DNA from: Clostridia bacterium
Lineage (GTDB): Bacteria > Bacillota > Clostridia > CAKSNL01 > HGM11501
Assembly (NCBI GenBank): GCA_030535815.1
Contig: JAUNRD010000098.1
Coordinates: 1-6,924, forward strand
Reading direction: 5' to 3'
DNA: 6,924 nt
The notes beneath the pieces are model-generated. The model ran no database searches and was not told where the DNA came from. It worked only from the letters and a program-made list of their open reading frames with translations. Each line of letters starts with the position of its first letter. The first letter of the stretch is position 1. This document shows positions 1 through 5,162 of this stretch, piece by piece. The position numbers and the translations under genes are program-made.

Positions 1-1378
1 TGGGCCCTGCAACGGAGAATGATGAGCCCGGCATTCTGAACTCAAACTTATTACCGGTAAAGGCAAAGGGACTGGTTCTGTTTCTGTCAGTTGTATCCTT
101 CTGGAATGTGGGAAGAACGTGAACTCCTACCTCCACATTTTCCTTCGCCTCTTCCCCGTATTCAGCATGTTTTTCGATGGATTGAAGTATTCCGAGCAGC
201 TGATCTCCCAAGAACATTGAAACTATGGCGGGAGGTGCTTCCGCCGCACCGAGACGGTGATCGTTACCTGCACTTGCGACGGTAATACGGAGAAGGTCCT
301 GATATTCGTCAACCGCCTTTATAACCGCAGAAAGTATTAAAAGGAAACGGTAATTTGCCTGAGGTGATTTTCCGGGCTCCAAAAGATTAACTCCCGTATC
401 AGTAGAGATAGACCAATTGTTATGCTTACCGCTACCGTTTACACCAAAGAAAGGTTTTTCATGAAGAAGACATACCAGATTATGCTTTGTAGCTGTTTTT
501 TTCATTACCTCCATGGTAATCTGGTTATGGTCTGTCGCAAGGTTTACATCCGAATAGATCGGCGCAAGCTCGTGCTGCGCAGGAGCTGCCTCATTATGCT
601 CGGTTTTGGCAAGTACACCAAGCTTCCAGAGTTCTTCGTCAAGCTCCCTCATAAACGCCGCAACCCTGGGCTTTATGGCACCGAAATAGTGGTCATCCAT
701 TTCCTGTCCCTTAGGCGGCTTTGCACCAAGCAGAGTACGACCCGTATACATCAGGTCTTTACGCTTTTCATAGAGCTCTTTATCTATAAGGAAATATTCC
801 TGCTCGGGGCCAACCGTTACCCGCACATTTTTCGCAGTAGCGTCTCCGAAAAGTCTTACAATTCTCATTGCCTGTTTATTTATTTCCTCAACCGATCTTA
901 AAAGAGGAGTCTTTTTATCAAGCGCTTCACCACCGTAGGAATAAAAGGCGGTGGGAATACATAATGTATTATCCTTTATAAAAGCATAGGATGTAGGATC
1001 CCATGACGTATAGCCTCTGGCTTCGAAAGTTGCTCTTATACCGCCGGAGGGAAAGCTTGATGCATCAGGCTCGCCCTTTATAAGCTCCTTGCCCGAAAAC
1101 TCCATAATTATCTCTCCGGGAACCGAAGGAGTTATAAAACTGTCATGCTTTTCAGCAGTTACTCCTGTTAATGGCTGAAACCAGTGGGTATAGTGCGTTG
1201 CTCCCTTTTCAATTGCCCAGTCCTTCATTGCGCTTGCCACAATATTGGCAATATCCAGCGTGAGCCCTTTTCCTTCTTCAATGGATTTTTTCAAAGTTTT
1301 ATATGTGTCCTTCGGAAGCTTTTCTTCCATAACTTTATCATTGAAAACCATGCTTCCGAAAATCTCAGGAATGTTCAT
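1..1378 (-). CDS. glnN: Glutamine synthetase type III (GlnN), N-terminal 459 residues, cut by window edge
   Basis: Glutamine synthetase makes glutamine from glutamate, ammonia and ATP in the cytoplasm. The open frame runs without a stop from an ATG at 1378 to the left edge. GSIII proteins are about 700 residues, so roughly the last third is missing. Conserved GSIII blocks visible are GPEQEYF (190-196), EHNEAAPAQHE (260-270, with glutamate metal ligands), NGSGKHNNWS (314-323), NDHRLGAAEAPP (372-383) and DRNRTSPFAF followed by TGNKFEFR (431-448). These match the GSIII (GlnN) class rather than the shorter GlnA types I or II. The ATG has a good SD site, AAGGAAGG, about ten bases upstream. It starts 24 bases after nrdR on the same strand with no terminator between, so it is probably the last visible gene of the tsaE-tsaB-rpiB-nrdR transcript. 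No promoter of its own or nitrogen-regulator site is evident. The frame is intact with no sign of decay. Confidence 0.95.
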   Translation of the reverse strand, partial: MNIPEIFGSMVFNDKVMEEKLPKDTYKTLKKSIEEGKGLTLDIANIVASAMKDWAIEKGATHYTHWFQPLTGVTAEKHDSFITPSVPGEIIMEFSGKELIKGEPDASSFPSGGIRATFEARGYTSWDPTSYAFIKDNTLCIPTAFYSYGGEALDKKTPLLRSVEEINKQAMRIVRLFGDATAKNVRVTVGPEQEYFLIDKELYEKRKDLMYTGRTLLGAKPPKGQEMDDHYFGAIKPRVAAFMRELDEELWKLGVLAKTEHNEAAPAQHELAPIYSDVNLATDHNQITMEVMKKTATKHNLVCLLHEKPFFGVNGSGKHNNWSISTDTGVNLLEPGKSPQANYRFLLILSAVIKAVDEYQDLLRITVASAGNDHRLGAAEAPPAIVSMFLGDQLLGILQSIEKHAEYGEEAKENVEVGVHVLPTFQKDTTDRNRTSPFAFTGNKFEFRMPGSSFSVAGP

Positions 1379-1393
1379 CCAACCAATCCTTCC

Positions 1394-1426
1394 TTATAGG
1401 GTTTATTCGTTTATACCGGGTTTATT
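1394..1426. repeat. Imperfect tandem direct repeat across the nrdR stop codon
   Basis: Two near-copies, ttatagggtttatt (1394-1407) and ttataccgggtttatt (1411-1426), lie 17 bases apart. The second copy has two extra bases. The repeat covers the last nrdR codons, its TAA stop (1403-1405) and the start of the nrdR-glnN gap. It looks like a small local duplication. No function is evident, and chance similarity in AT-rich sequence is possible. Confidence 0.5.
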
Positions 1427-1873
1427 GCGAATAAGCGCTTCAAGCTCGTCAATGAACGAGCTTACATCCTGGAACCTTCTGTATACAGAAGCAAAGCGCA
1501 CATAAGCGATGTCATTAATATCTTTAAGCTTTTCCATAACCAGTTCACCAATTTGCCTTGATGTAATTTCCCTGGTCATGGAGTTGTAGATTTCCACCTC
1601 GATATCTTCCGCAATCTTTTCAGTTTCCTTTACAGATACCTCGGTTTTGTCGCAGGCGCGAAGGATTCCCGTAAGAATTTTCTCCCGGGAGAAAAGCTCT
1701 CTCTTGCCGCCGTTTTTAACCACCATTACGGGAACGTGTTCCACCTTCTCATAGGTGGTAAAACGTCTGTCGCAGGAAAGACACACTCTTCTGCGTCTTA
1801 CTGTTGTATTTTCGTCTGTATCACGGGTGTCAAGAACTTTAGTTTCTTCATATCCGCAAAAAGGACAAATCAT
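1403..1873 (-). CDS. nrdR: Transcriptional repressor NrdR
   Basis: NrdR is the zinc-ribbon/ATP-cone repressor of ribonucleotide reductase genes. It senses ATP and dATP and binds NrdR boxes. The 156-residue product has the usual family length. The zinc ribbon has CPFC (C3, C6) and CLSC (C31, C34), with the basic stretch VRRRR at 25-29. The ATP-cone domain spans about 46-136, with the nucleotide-binding VVKNGGKRELFSREKI (51-66) and the ending DIAYVRFASVYRRFQD (121-136). The ATG at 1873 has a strong SD site, GGAGGA (1881-1886), seven bases upstream. The gene lies 19 bases after rpiB and 24 bases before glnN, in what looks like one operon. No ribonucleotide reductase gene is in the window, so its targets lie elsewhere. 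I saw no convincing NrdR box here. Confidence 0.97.
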   Translation of the reverse strand: MICPFCGYEETKVLDTRDTDENTTVRRRRVCLSCDRRFTTYEKVEHVPVMVVKNGGKRELFSREKILTGILRACDKTEVSVKETEKIAEDIEVEIYNSMTREITSRQIGELVMEKLKDINDIAYVRFASVYRRFQDVSSFIDELEALIRNKPGINE

Positions 1874-1892
1874 TTTTTCTTCCTCCGTTATT

Positions 1893-2327
1893 TTATTTCT
1901 CGAAACTTGAAATTATGTCTATTCTTCCCTGATGTCTTCCTCCCTGGAATTCTGCGGAGAGCCATGAATCGACAATATCTGCCGCCAGCTCTGTTCCGGT
2001 TACTCTTCCGCCCAGAGCAATTATGTTTGCATTATTATGTTCCTTGGTGAGTCTTGCAGAAAAAGAATCACGGACAAGCGCGCATCTTATTCCGTCAAAC
2101 TTGTTTGCTGCGATAGAGATACCGATTCCTGTTCCGCAGCAAAGGATTCCGCCTTCAGCTTCACCTGACTGAACAGCCTTTGCCACCTTTTCGGCATAAA
2201 TGGGATAATCAACGCTGTCCTCTGAGTATGTACCGAAATCCTTAACCTCTATTCCCTTCTTTTCAAGGTGTTTTTTCAAAAACTCCTTGAGCTGATATCC
2301 TCCGTGGTCACAACCTAATGCTAACAT
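1893..2327 (-). CDS. rpiB: Ribose-5-phosphate isomerase B (RpiB/LacAB family)
   Basis: RpiB interconverts ribose 5-phosphate and ribulose 5-phosphate in the non-oxidative pentose phosphate pathway. The 144-residue product starts MLALGCDHGG, with the family Asp-His pair at D7-H8. It carries the phosphate/active-site loop CCGTGIGIS (63-71, C64 being the likely catalytic cysteine), the EHNNANIIALGGR block (96-108, H97) and C-terminal R131 and R135. I chose the ATG at 2327 because AAGGA (2337-2341) sits nine bases upstream. A TTG at 2336 in the same frame would add three residues but directly abuts that SD site. With the ATG start, the gene begins five bases after the tsaB stop. The family also includes LacA/LacB galactose-6-phosphate isomerases and allose-6-phosphate isomerases, but nothing here suggests a galactose or allose operon. 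RpiB is the best call. Confidence 0.94.
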   Translation of the reverse strand: MLALGCDHGGYQLKEFLKKHLEKKGIEVKDFGTYSEDSVDYPIYAEKVAKAVQSGEAEGGILCCGTGIGISIAANKFDGIRCALVRDSFSARLTKEHNNANIIALGGRVTGTELAADIVDSWLSAEFQGGRHQGRIDIISSFEK

Positions 2328-2332
2328 TGAAA

Positions 2333-3022
2333 TCAATCCTTTCCGTTATTTCTTTCGTTATATTCCCTCTCCGCCTGAGAGAGTCTTAAATAGCAGGGAT
2401 TAAGCTCATCGGGATTTACCCCTGCTTCATTTTGTGCAAGATTACAAAGCGTTGATGCCTTTGCCGCGCAAAGATTGGGAGGTGCGAAGAATGCAAGTTC
2501 TCCCAGTTTTTCACTGAAAAACTCACAAAACGGCTTAACTCCGTCGCCAACAAAAATAACAGGCTCATTTATTTCAGAAGCCAACTCCTCTGCCGATATG
2601 GCACGGGGCGCTCTAATTTCCCTAAGCTCGCCGTTTTCCCATTTATACATGGCATTATATACCTGATTGCGCCTCGCATCCATTATGGGGCAGATTATTT
2701 TATCAGCAAAGGGGAGATTTCCCGCAAGAGCTTTTAAGGTTGAAATACCTAATACATTTTTCCCGCATCCGTAGGCAAGGGTTTTTGCCACTGTAACCCC
2801 GATACGGAGTCCCGAAAAAGAGCCGGGGCCTTCCGTTACCGCAAAAAGGTCAATATCCGAAATTTTAAGTCCTGCTTTTTTAAGGGCGCTTTCAGCCATA
2901 GGAAGAAGCGTAACGGAATGTGTAAGCCCGTTTTGCGAAAACTCCTCAGATTTTAATACCCCGTCAGCCATCACCGCGGCGCTTGCCGCAACGGCGGAGG
3001 ATTCTATTGCAAGTATATTCAA
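2333..3022 (-). CDS. tsaB: tRNA threonylcarbamoyladenosine biosynthesis protein TsaB
   Basis: TsaB is the inactive ASKHA-fold partner of TsaD. With TsaE it forms the complex that transfers the threonylcarbamoyl group to A37 of ANN-decoding tRNAs (t6A). The 229-residue length is typical. Family blocks are the N-terminal NILAIESS (2-9), TEGPGSFSGLRIG (63-75), DARRNQVY (115-122) and the C-terminal YLRLSQAERE (211-220). The start is TTG at 3022. It lines up with the normal N-terminus of the family, and the next in-frame ATG (codon 18) would cut the first strand. GAAGGA (3026-3031) lies three bases upstream, a short spacing. The start overlaps the tsaE stop as TTGA, which suggests coupled translation. 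In many Firmicutes tsaB is followed by rimI and tsaD. Here rpiB follows instead, so tsaD must be elsewhere. Confidence 0.95.
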   Translation of the reverse strand: MNILAIESSAVAASAAVMADGVLKSEEFSQNGLTHSVTLLPMAESALKKAGLKISDIDLFAVTEGPGSFSGLRIGVTVAKTLAYGCGKNVLGISTLKALAGNLPFADKIICPIMDARRNQVYNAMYKWENGELREIRAPRAISAEELASEINEPVIFVGDGVKPFCEFFSEKLGELAFFAPPNLCAAKASTLCNLAQNEAGVNPDELNPCYLRLSQAEREYNERNNGKD

Positions 3023-3435
3023 TTATCCTTCACCTCTATTACACGGGTAGTGTCATCTTCCCCGTAGGTTATATGTATCTCGATTGAGTCTTCCGGCATC
3101 AGCTCAAGGAAAGCATCGGGCCATTCAATTACCCTTACTGTGTTTTCCGAAAAGTATTCTTCAAAGCCAATGTCGAAAAGTTCTTCTTCGCTTTCAATCC
3201 TGTAAAGGTCAAAGTGGTATACCTTTTTATCTCCGGAATATTCGTGAACCAGTGTAAATGTGGGGCTTGATACGCGCACAGCAGAGCCGTACCCTCTTGC
3301 AAGTCCCCTTGTAAAAGCGGTTTTTCCCGCACCTAAATTTCCAAAAAGAAGAAATGTGGGGCTATCCTGATATTTTTTTGCCAGTTCTTCAGCAAAGCGT
3401 TCTGTTTCCGCTTCGCTTTTTGAAATAAACTTCAT
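3019..3435 (-). CDS. tsaE: tRNA threonylcarbamoyladenosine biosynthesis ATPase TsaE
   Basis: TsaE is the small P-loop ATPase that drives turnover of the TsaB-TsaD complex in t6A modification of tRNA. The 138-residue product has a Walker A motif GNLGAGKT (32-39), the family block SSPTFTLVHEY (56-66), HFDLYR (74-79) and IEWPD (103-107, Walker B-like). The start at 3435 is chosen because GGTGA (3441-3445) lies five bases before this ATG. An in-frame ATG at 3447 would add four residues but has no SD site. The gene follows a consensus housekeeping promoter with about 34 bases of 5' leader, and its TGA overlaps the TTG of tsaB by four bases. It heads the five-gene run ending in glnN. Length is slightly below the usual 150 or so, with no motif missing. 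Confidence 0.96.
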   Translation of the reverse strand: MKFISKSEAETERFAEELAKKYQDSPTFLLFGNLGAGKTAFTRGLARGYGSAVRVSSPTFTLVHEYSGDKKVYHFDLYRIESEEELFDIGFEEYFSENTVRVIEWPDAFLELMPEDSIEIHITYGEDDTTRVIEVKDN

Positions 3436-3475
3436 ATAAATCACCATATAAAAATACTTACAGCTATTTTATCAT

Positions 3476-3504
3476 ATTATATCACAACAAATAAAGCTTT
3501 TCAA
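3476..3504 (-). promoter_or_regulatory. SigA-type promoter of the tsaE operon
   Basis: On the minus strand there is a -35 box TTGAAA (3499-3504), a 17-base spacer and a perfect -10 box TATAAT (3476-3481). Transcription should start near 3469, about 34 bases before the tsaE ATG. It lies just downstream of the sigF terminator, so the tsaE run is expected to be expressed independently of the sporulation operon. Confidence 0.85.
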
Positions 3505-3515
3505 TAGAATATATG

Positions 3516-3547
3516 AAAAAAATCGTCTGCAAAGCAGACGATTTTTT
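3516..3547 (-). terminator. Intrinsic terminator of the spoIIA operon, possibly bidirectional
   Basis: A perfect 14-bp inverted repeat (arms 3517-3530 and 3534-3547) closes a three-base loop. The GC-rich core is CGTCTGC/GCAGACG. On the minus strand it is followed by seven T residues (3522-3516). Because A and T tracts flank the core symmetrically, it could also stop plus-strand transcription. Its outermost pair includes base 3547, the last base of the sigF TGA stop (3549-3547), so the stem begins inside the coding sequence. Confidence 0.88.
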
Positions 3548-4260
3548 CACTGATTCATAAAAATTTCAAGCTTTTCTTTTGCCTTTTTCTCAATGCGGGA
3601 AACCTGCACCTGGCTTATCCCTATAAAAGAAGCTATCTGACTTTGCGTCATGTTTCTGAAATAACGCATAAGGATAATGCTCCGCTCCTTTTTAGAAAGG
3701 GAGGATAAGCCCTCCTTTATCGCCATCCTAAGCAGCATTTCCTCCTCCGGAGAGCCTTTGTCAGAGAGCTTGTCAAGAAGCATCTCTCCGCTTTCAGGAT
3801 CTGTTTCTTCATATATACTTTTAACACCCACGGAGGCTTCAAGTGCAAGAATCAGTCTGTCCTCCTCCACAGAAAGCCTAGTCGAAAGTTCACTTATTGT
3901 GGGACTTTTTTCGTTTTCCGCTTCCATTTTTGCCTTTTCCGCCATGGCACGGGCAGAGAGTTCCTTAAGCCCGCGACTTACCTTGACAGGACCGTCGTCC
4001 CTCAAAAACTTTCTTATTTCGCCCATAATAAGAGGCACCGCATAAGTTGAAAACTGAACTCCGTATCCTTCCGAAAAACGATCCACCGCCTTGATAAGCC
4101 CTAATGCACCAATCTGACACAAATCCTCAAAATCATAACCTCTTCCGGTAAACCTTAAAGCTATACTATGTACAAGCCCCATATTGTTGCAGATAAGCTT
4201 GTCTCTGGCATCAACATCTCCCTCGCTTATAAGTCTTAAGAGTCTTTCATTTTCCGTCAT
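3547..4260 (-). CDS. sigF: RNA polymerase sporulation sigma factor SigF (SpoIIAC)
   Basis: SigF is the first forespore-specific sigma factor, held inactive by SpoIIAB until SpoIIAA frees it after septation. The 237-residue protein has region 2 at about 24-96, including DLCQIGALGLIKAVDRF (46-62), FSTYAVPLIMGEIRKFLRDD (70-89) and VKVSR (92-96). Region 3 is near 120-160, and region 4.2 holds a helix-turn-helix at about 205-224 with TQSQIASFIGISQVQVSRIE. SigG is very similar, but its position directly after spoIIAA and spoIIAB identifies SigF. The N-terminus is shorter than in Bacillus subtilis SigF (255 residues). The ATG at 4260 overlaps the spoIIAB stop as ATGA. No good SD site precedes it (only GTTAAGAAACT), so translation probably depends on coupling with spoIIAB. 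The stop codon merges into the operon terminator. Confidence 0.97.
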   Translation of the reverse strand: MTENERLLRLISEGDVDARDKLICNNMGLVHSIALRFTGRGYDFEDLCQIGALGLIKAVDRFSEGYGVQFSTYAVPLIMGEIRKFLRDDGPVKVSRGLKELSARAMAEKAKMEAENEKSPTISELSTRLSVEEDRLILALEASVGVKSIYEETDPESGEMLLDKLSDKGSPEEEMLLRMAIKEGLSSLSKKERSIILMRYFRNMTQSQIASFIGISQVQVSRIEKKAKEKLEIFMNQ

Positions 4261-4670
4261 AGTTTCTTAACCATAACCACCTTTGTGCCTTCCATAGGCT
4301 TTGAGTAAACCTCAACGGAATCCATAAAGTTTTCCATTACGGTAAAGCCCATGCCACTTCTCTCGTGCTCAGGCTTAGTTGTAAAAAGCGGCGTTCTTGC
4401 CATTGCAATATCAGAAATTCCCCTGCCCTTATCCTCGACCGTTACAGTTATAAGTCTTTCTTTCCAGCCGCAGGTAAGTGTCACATAGCCTGTTACGCCT
4501 TCATAGCCGTGAACAATGGCGTTTGTAACTGCCTCGGACACAGCTGTCTTTATTTCCGCCACCGCATCAATTGTGGGGTCAAGCTGTGAAACAAATGCAG
4601 AAACCGCCATTCGCGCAAATCCCTCATTTGCTGTTTTACTCAAAAAATCAAGCCTCATAAAATTATCCAA
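4257..4670 (-). CDS. spoIIAB: Anti-sigma F factor and serine kinase SpoIIAB
   Basis: SpoIIAB binds and inhibits SigF in an ATP-dependent complex and phosphorylates SpoIIAA on serine. The 137-residue GHKL-fold protein has the N box EAVTN (46-50), the G1 box DKGRGI (80-85), the ATP-lid stretch TPLFTTKPEHERSGMGF (93-109) and R20, which corresponds to the SigF-contacting arginine of the Bacillus protein. I chose a TTG start at 4670: GAGAGGTGA (4676-4684) lies five bases upstream, and from there the residues align one for one with B. subtilis SpoIIAB, including E46 and N50. Alternatives in the same frame are GTG at 4679 (three residues longer, inside the SD site) and ATG at 4658 (four residues shorter, weak SD). 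With TTG it overlaps spoIIAA by eight bases. It overlaps sigF by four bases at its 3' end. Confidence 0.96.
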   Translation of the reverse strand: MDNFMRLDFLSKTANEGFARMAVSAFVSQLDPTIDAVAEIKTAVSEAVTNAIVHGYEGVTGYVTLTCGWKERLITVTVEDKGRGISDIAMARTPLFTTKPEHERSGMGFTVMENFMDSVEVYSKPMEGTKVVMVKKL

Positions 4671-5022
4671 TTTCTTCACCTCTCATCATAAGTATTGCAT
4701 CCTCCACACATTTATAAATTGGAATTATCTTGTCTATCGACGCCATACGGAGGATTTTTTCCACACAGGCCTTCGCTCCCGCCACCGACGCCGTCCCGCC
4801 AAGTGCCGTAACATTTTTATAGCGCCCGATAATTATCCCGATACCGGAGCTGTCCATAAAATCCAGTTTTGACAAATCGAAAATCAGGTTATTTGCCCCG
4901 TCCATTATCTTTTTGTCCAGATTAATCCTTAAATTTACCGCACTGTGCTGATCCAATTCTCCCGTAAGGTGGACTATCAGTGCTCCCTTTGTTTCCGTGT
5001 AAGTATCCTTCAAATAAATCAT
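4663..5022 (-). CDS. spoIIAA: Anti-anti-sigma F factor SpoIIAA (STAS domain)
   Basis: SpoIIAA releases SigF by binding SpoIIAB in its unphosphorylated form. SpoIIAB phosphorylates it, and the phosphatase SpoIIE reactivates it. The 119-residue product is a single STAS domain, with LTGELD at 19-24 and the phosphorylation site FMDSSGIG at 55-62, where S58 corresponds to the phosphorylated serine in Bacillus. The operon context excludes RsbV-type homologues. The ATG at 5022 overlaps its only SD-like site, AAAGGA (5022-5027). A TTG at 5013, eight bases downstream of that site, is therefore a serious alternative and would remove three residues. It is the first gene of the operon, about 20 bases after the predicted SigH start site. 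Confidence 0.96.
   Translation of the reverse strand: MIYLKDTYTETKGALIVHLTGELDQHSAVNLRINLDKKIMDGANNLIFDLSKLDFMDSSGIGIIIGRYKNVTALGGTASVAGAKACVEKILRMASIDKIIPIYKCVEDAILMMRGEEIG
4676..4684 (-). promoter_or_regulatory. Shine-Dalgarno site deciding the spoIIAB start
   Basis: GAGAGGTGA on the minus strand differs from the strong AGGAGGTGA form at one position after alignment. It lies five bases before a TTG at 4670 and contains the competing GTG at 4679, so it supports TTG initiation of spoIIAB inside the end of spoIIAA. Confidence 0.6.
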
Positions 5023-5048
5023 CCTTTCTTTTGTATTGCACTTACCAA

Positions 5049-5075
5049 ATTCTTCCGCCGCCTTTTATTTCCTTT
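5049..5075 (-). promoter_or_regulatory. SigH-type promoter of the spoIIA operon
   Basis: The minus strand shows AAAGGAAAT (5067-5075), an 11-base spacer and GAAGAAT (5049-5055). This matches the Bacillus SigH pattern RnAGGAwWW, 11-12 bases, RnnGAAT at every specified position. The Bacillus spoIIA operon is SigH-dependent, so both the match and the place agree. The transcript would start near 5042, about 20 bases before spoIIAA. Confidence 0.82.
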
Positions 5076-5099
5076 GACTTTCTTTGTCGGACTTTGACA
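5073..5099. promoter_or_regulatory. Candidate Spo0A boxes upstream of spoIIA
   Basis: Just upstream of and overlapping the SigH -35 element are heptamers close to the 0A box TGTCGAA: TGTCAAA on the minus strand (5093-5099), TGTCGGA on the plus strand (5085-5091) and a weaker AGTCAAA on the minus strand (5073-5079). The first two differ from the box at one position each. The two minus-strand copies are 20 bases apart, about two helical turns. In Bacillus, Spo0A-P activates spoIIA from sites in this position. None of the copies is a perfect box, so this is a candidate only. Confidence 0.45.
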
Positions 5100-5117
5100 A
5101 GACTTTTACATAAAAAC

Positions 5118-5155
5118 AAAAAAAGACGGAAAACTCTACGCTTTCCGCCTTTTTT
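5118..5155 (-). terminator. Intrinsic terminator of the alpha-mannosidase gene
   Basis: Downstream of the mannosidase stop, the minus strand can form a stem of AAAAAAGGCGGAAA (5155-5142) with TTTCCGTCTTTTTT (5132-5119). It has one G-U wobble and a loop of about nine bases, followed by a T-rich tract. It separates the mannosidase transcript from the spoIIA control region. The flanking A and T runs would also allow some termination on the other strand. Confidence 0.85.
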
Positions 5156-5162
5156 CTTCAAT

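Noticed and set aside
91..285. 64-codon plus-strand ORF
   Set aside because: It is antisense to the NDHRLGAAEAPP region of glnN, with no family resemblance and no supporting signals.
422..901. 159-codon plus-strand ORF in the left part
   Set aside because: It lies wholly antisense to the well-conserved glnN frame, has no SD site or recognisable domain, and its product looks like a low-quality reverse-frame translation.
1379..1430. Separate promoter for glnN in the nrdR-glnN region
   Set aside because: TATAAA/TATAAG hexamers occur, but no -35 box lies at a suitable distance. They are better explained by the AT-rich repeat.
1184..1505. Two overlapping plus-strand ORFs (1184-1399 and 1245-1505)
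   Set aside because: They lie opposite the 5' end of glnN and the 3' end of nrdR, which are both clearly coding on the minus strand.
3677..4045. 122-codon plus-strand ORF rich in serine
   Set aside because: It is the mirror of sigF codons. Serine richness is what glutamate- and arginine-rich coding sequence gives on the opposite strand.
3547..4260. Identification of the sigma factor as SigG
   Set aside because: SigG is similar in sequence, but the gene sits directly after spoIIAA and spoIIAB, the hallmark of sigF. SigG normally follows the spoIIGA-sigE locus.
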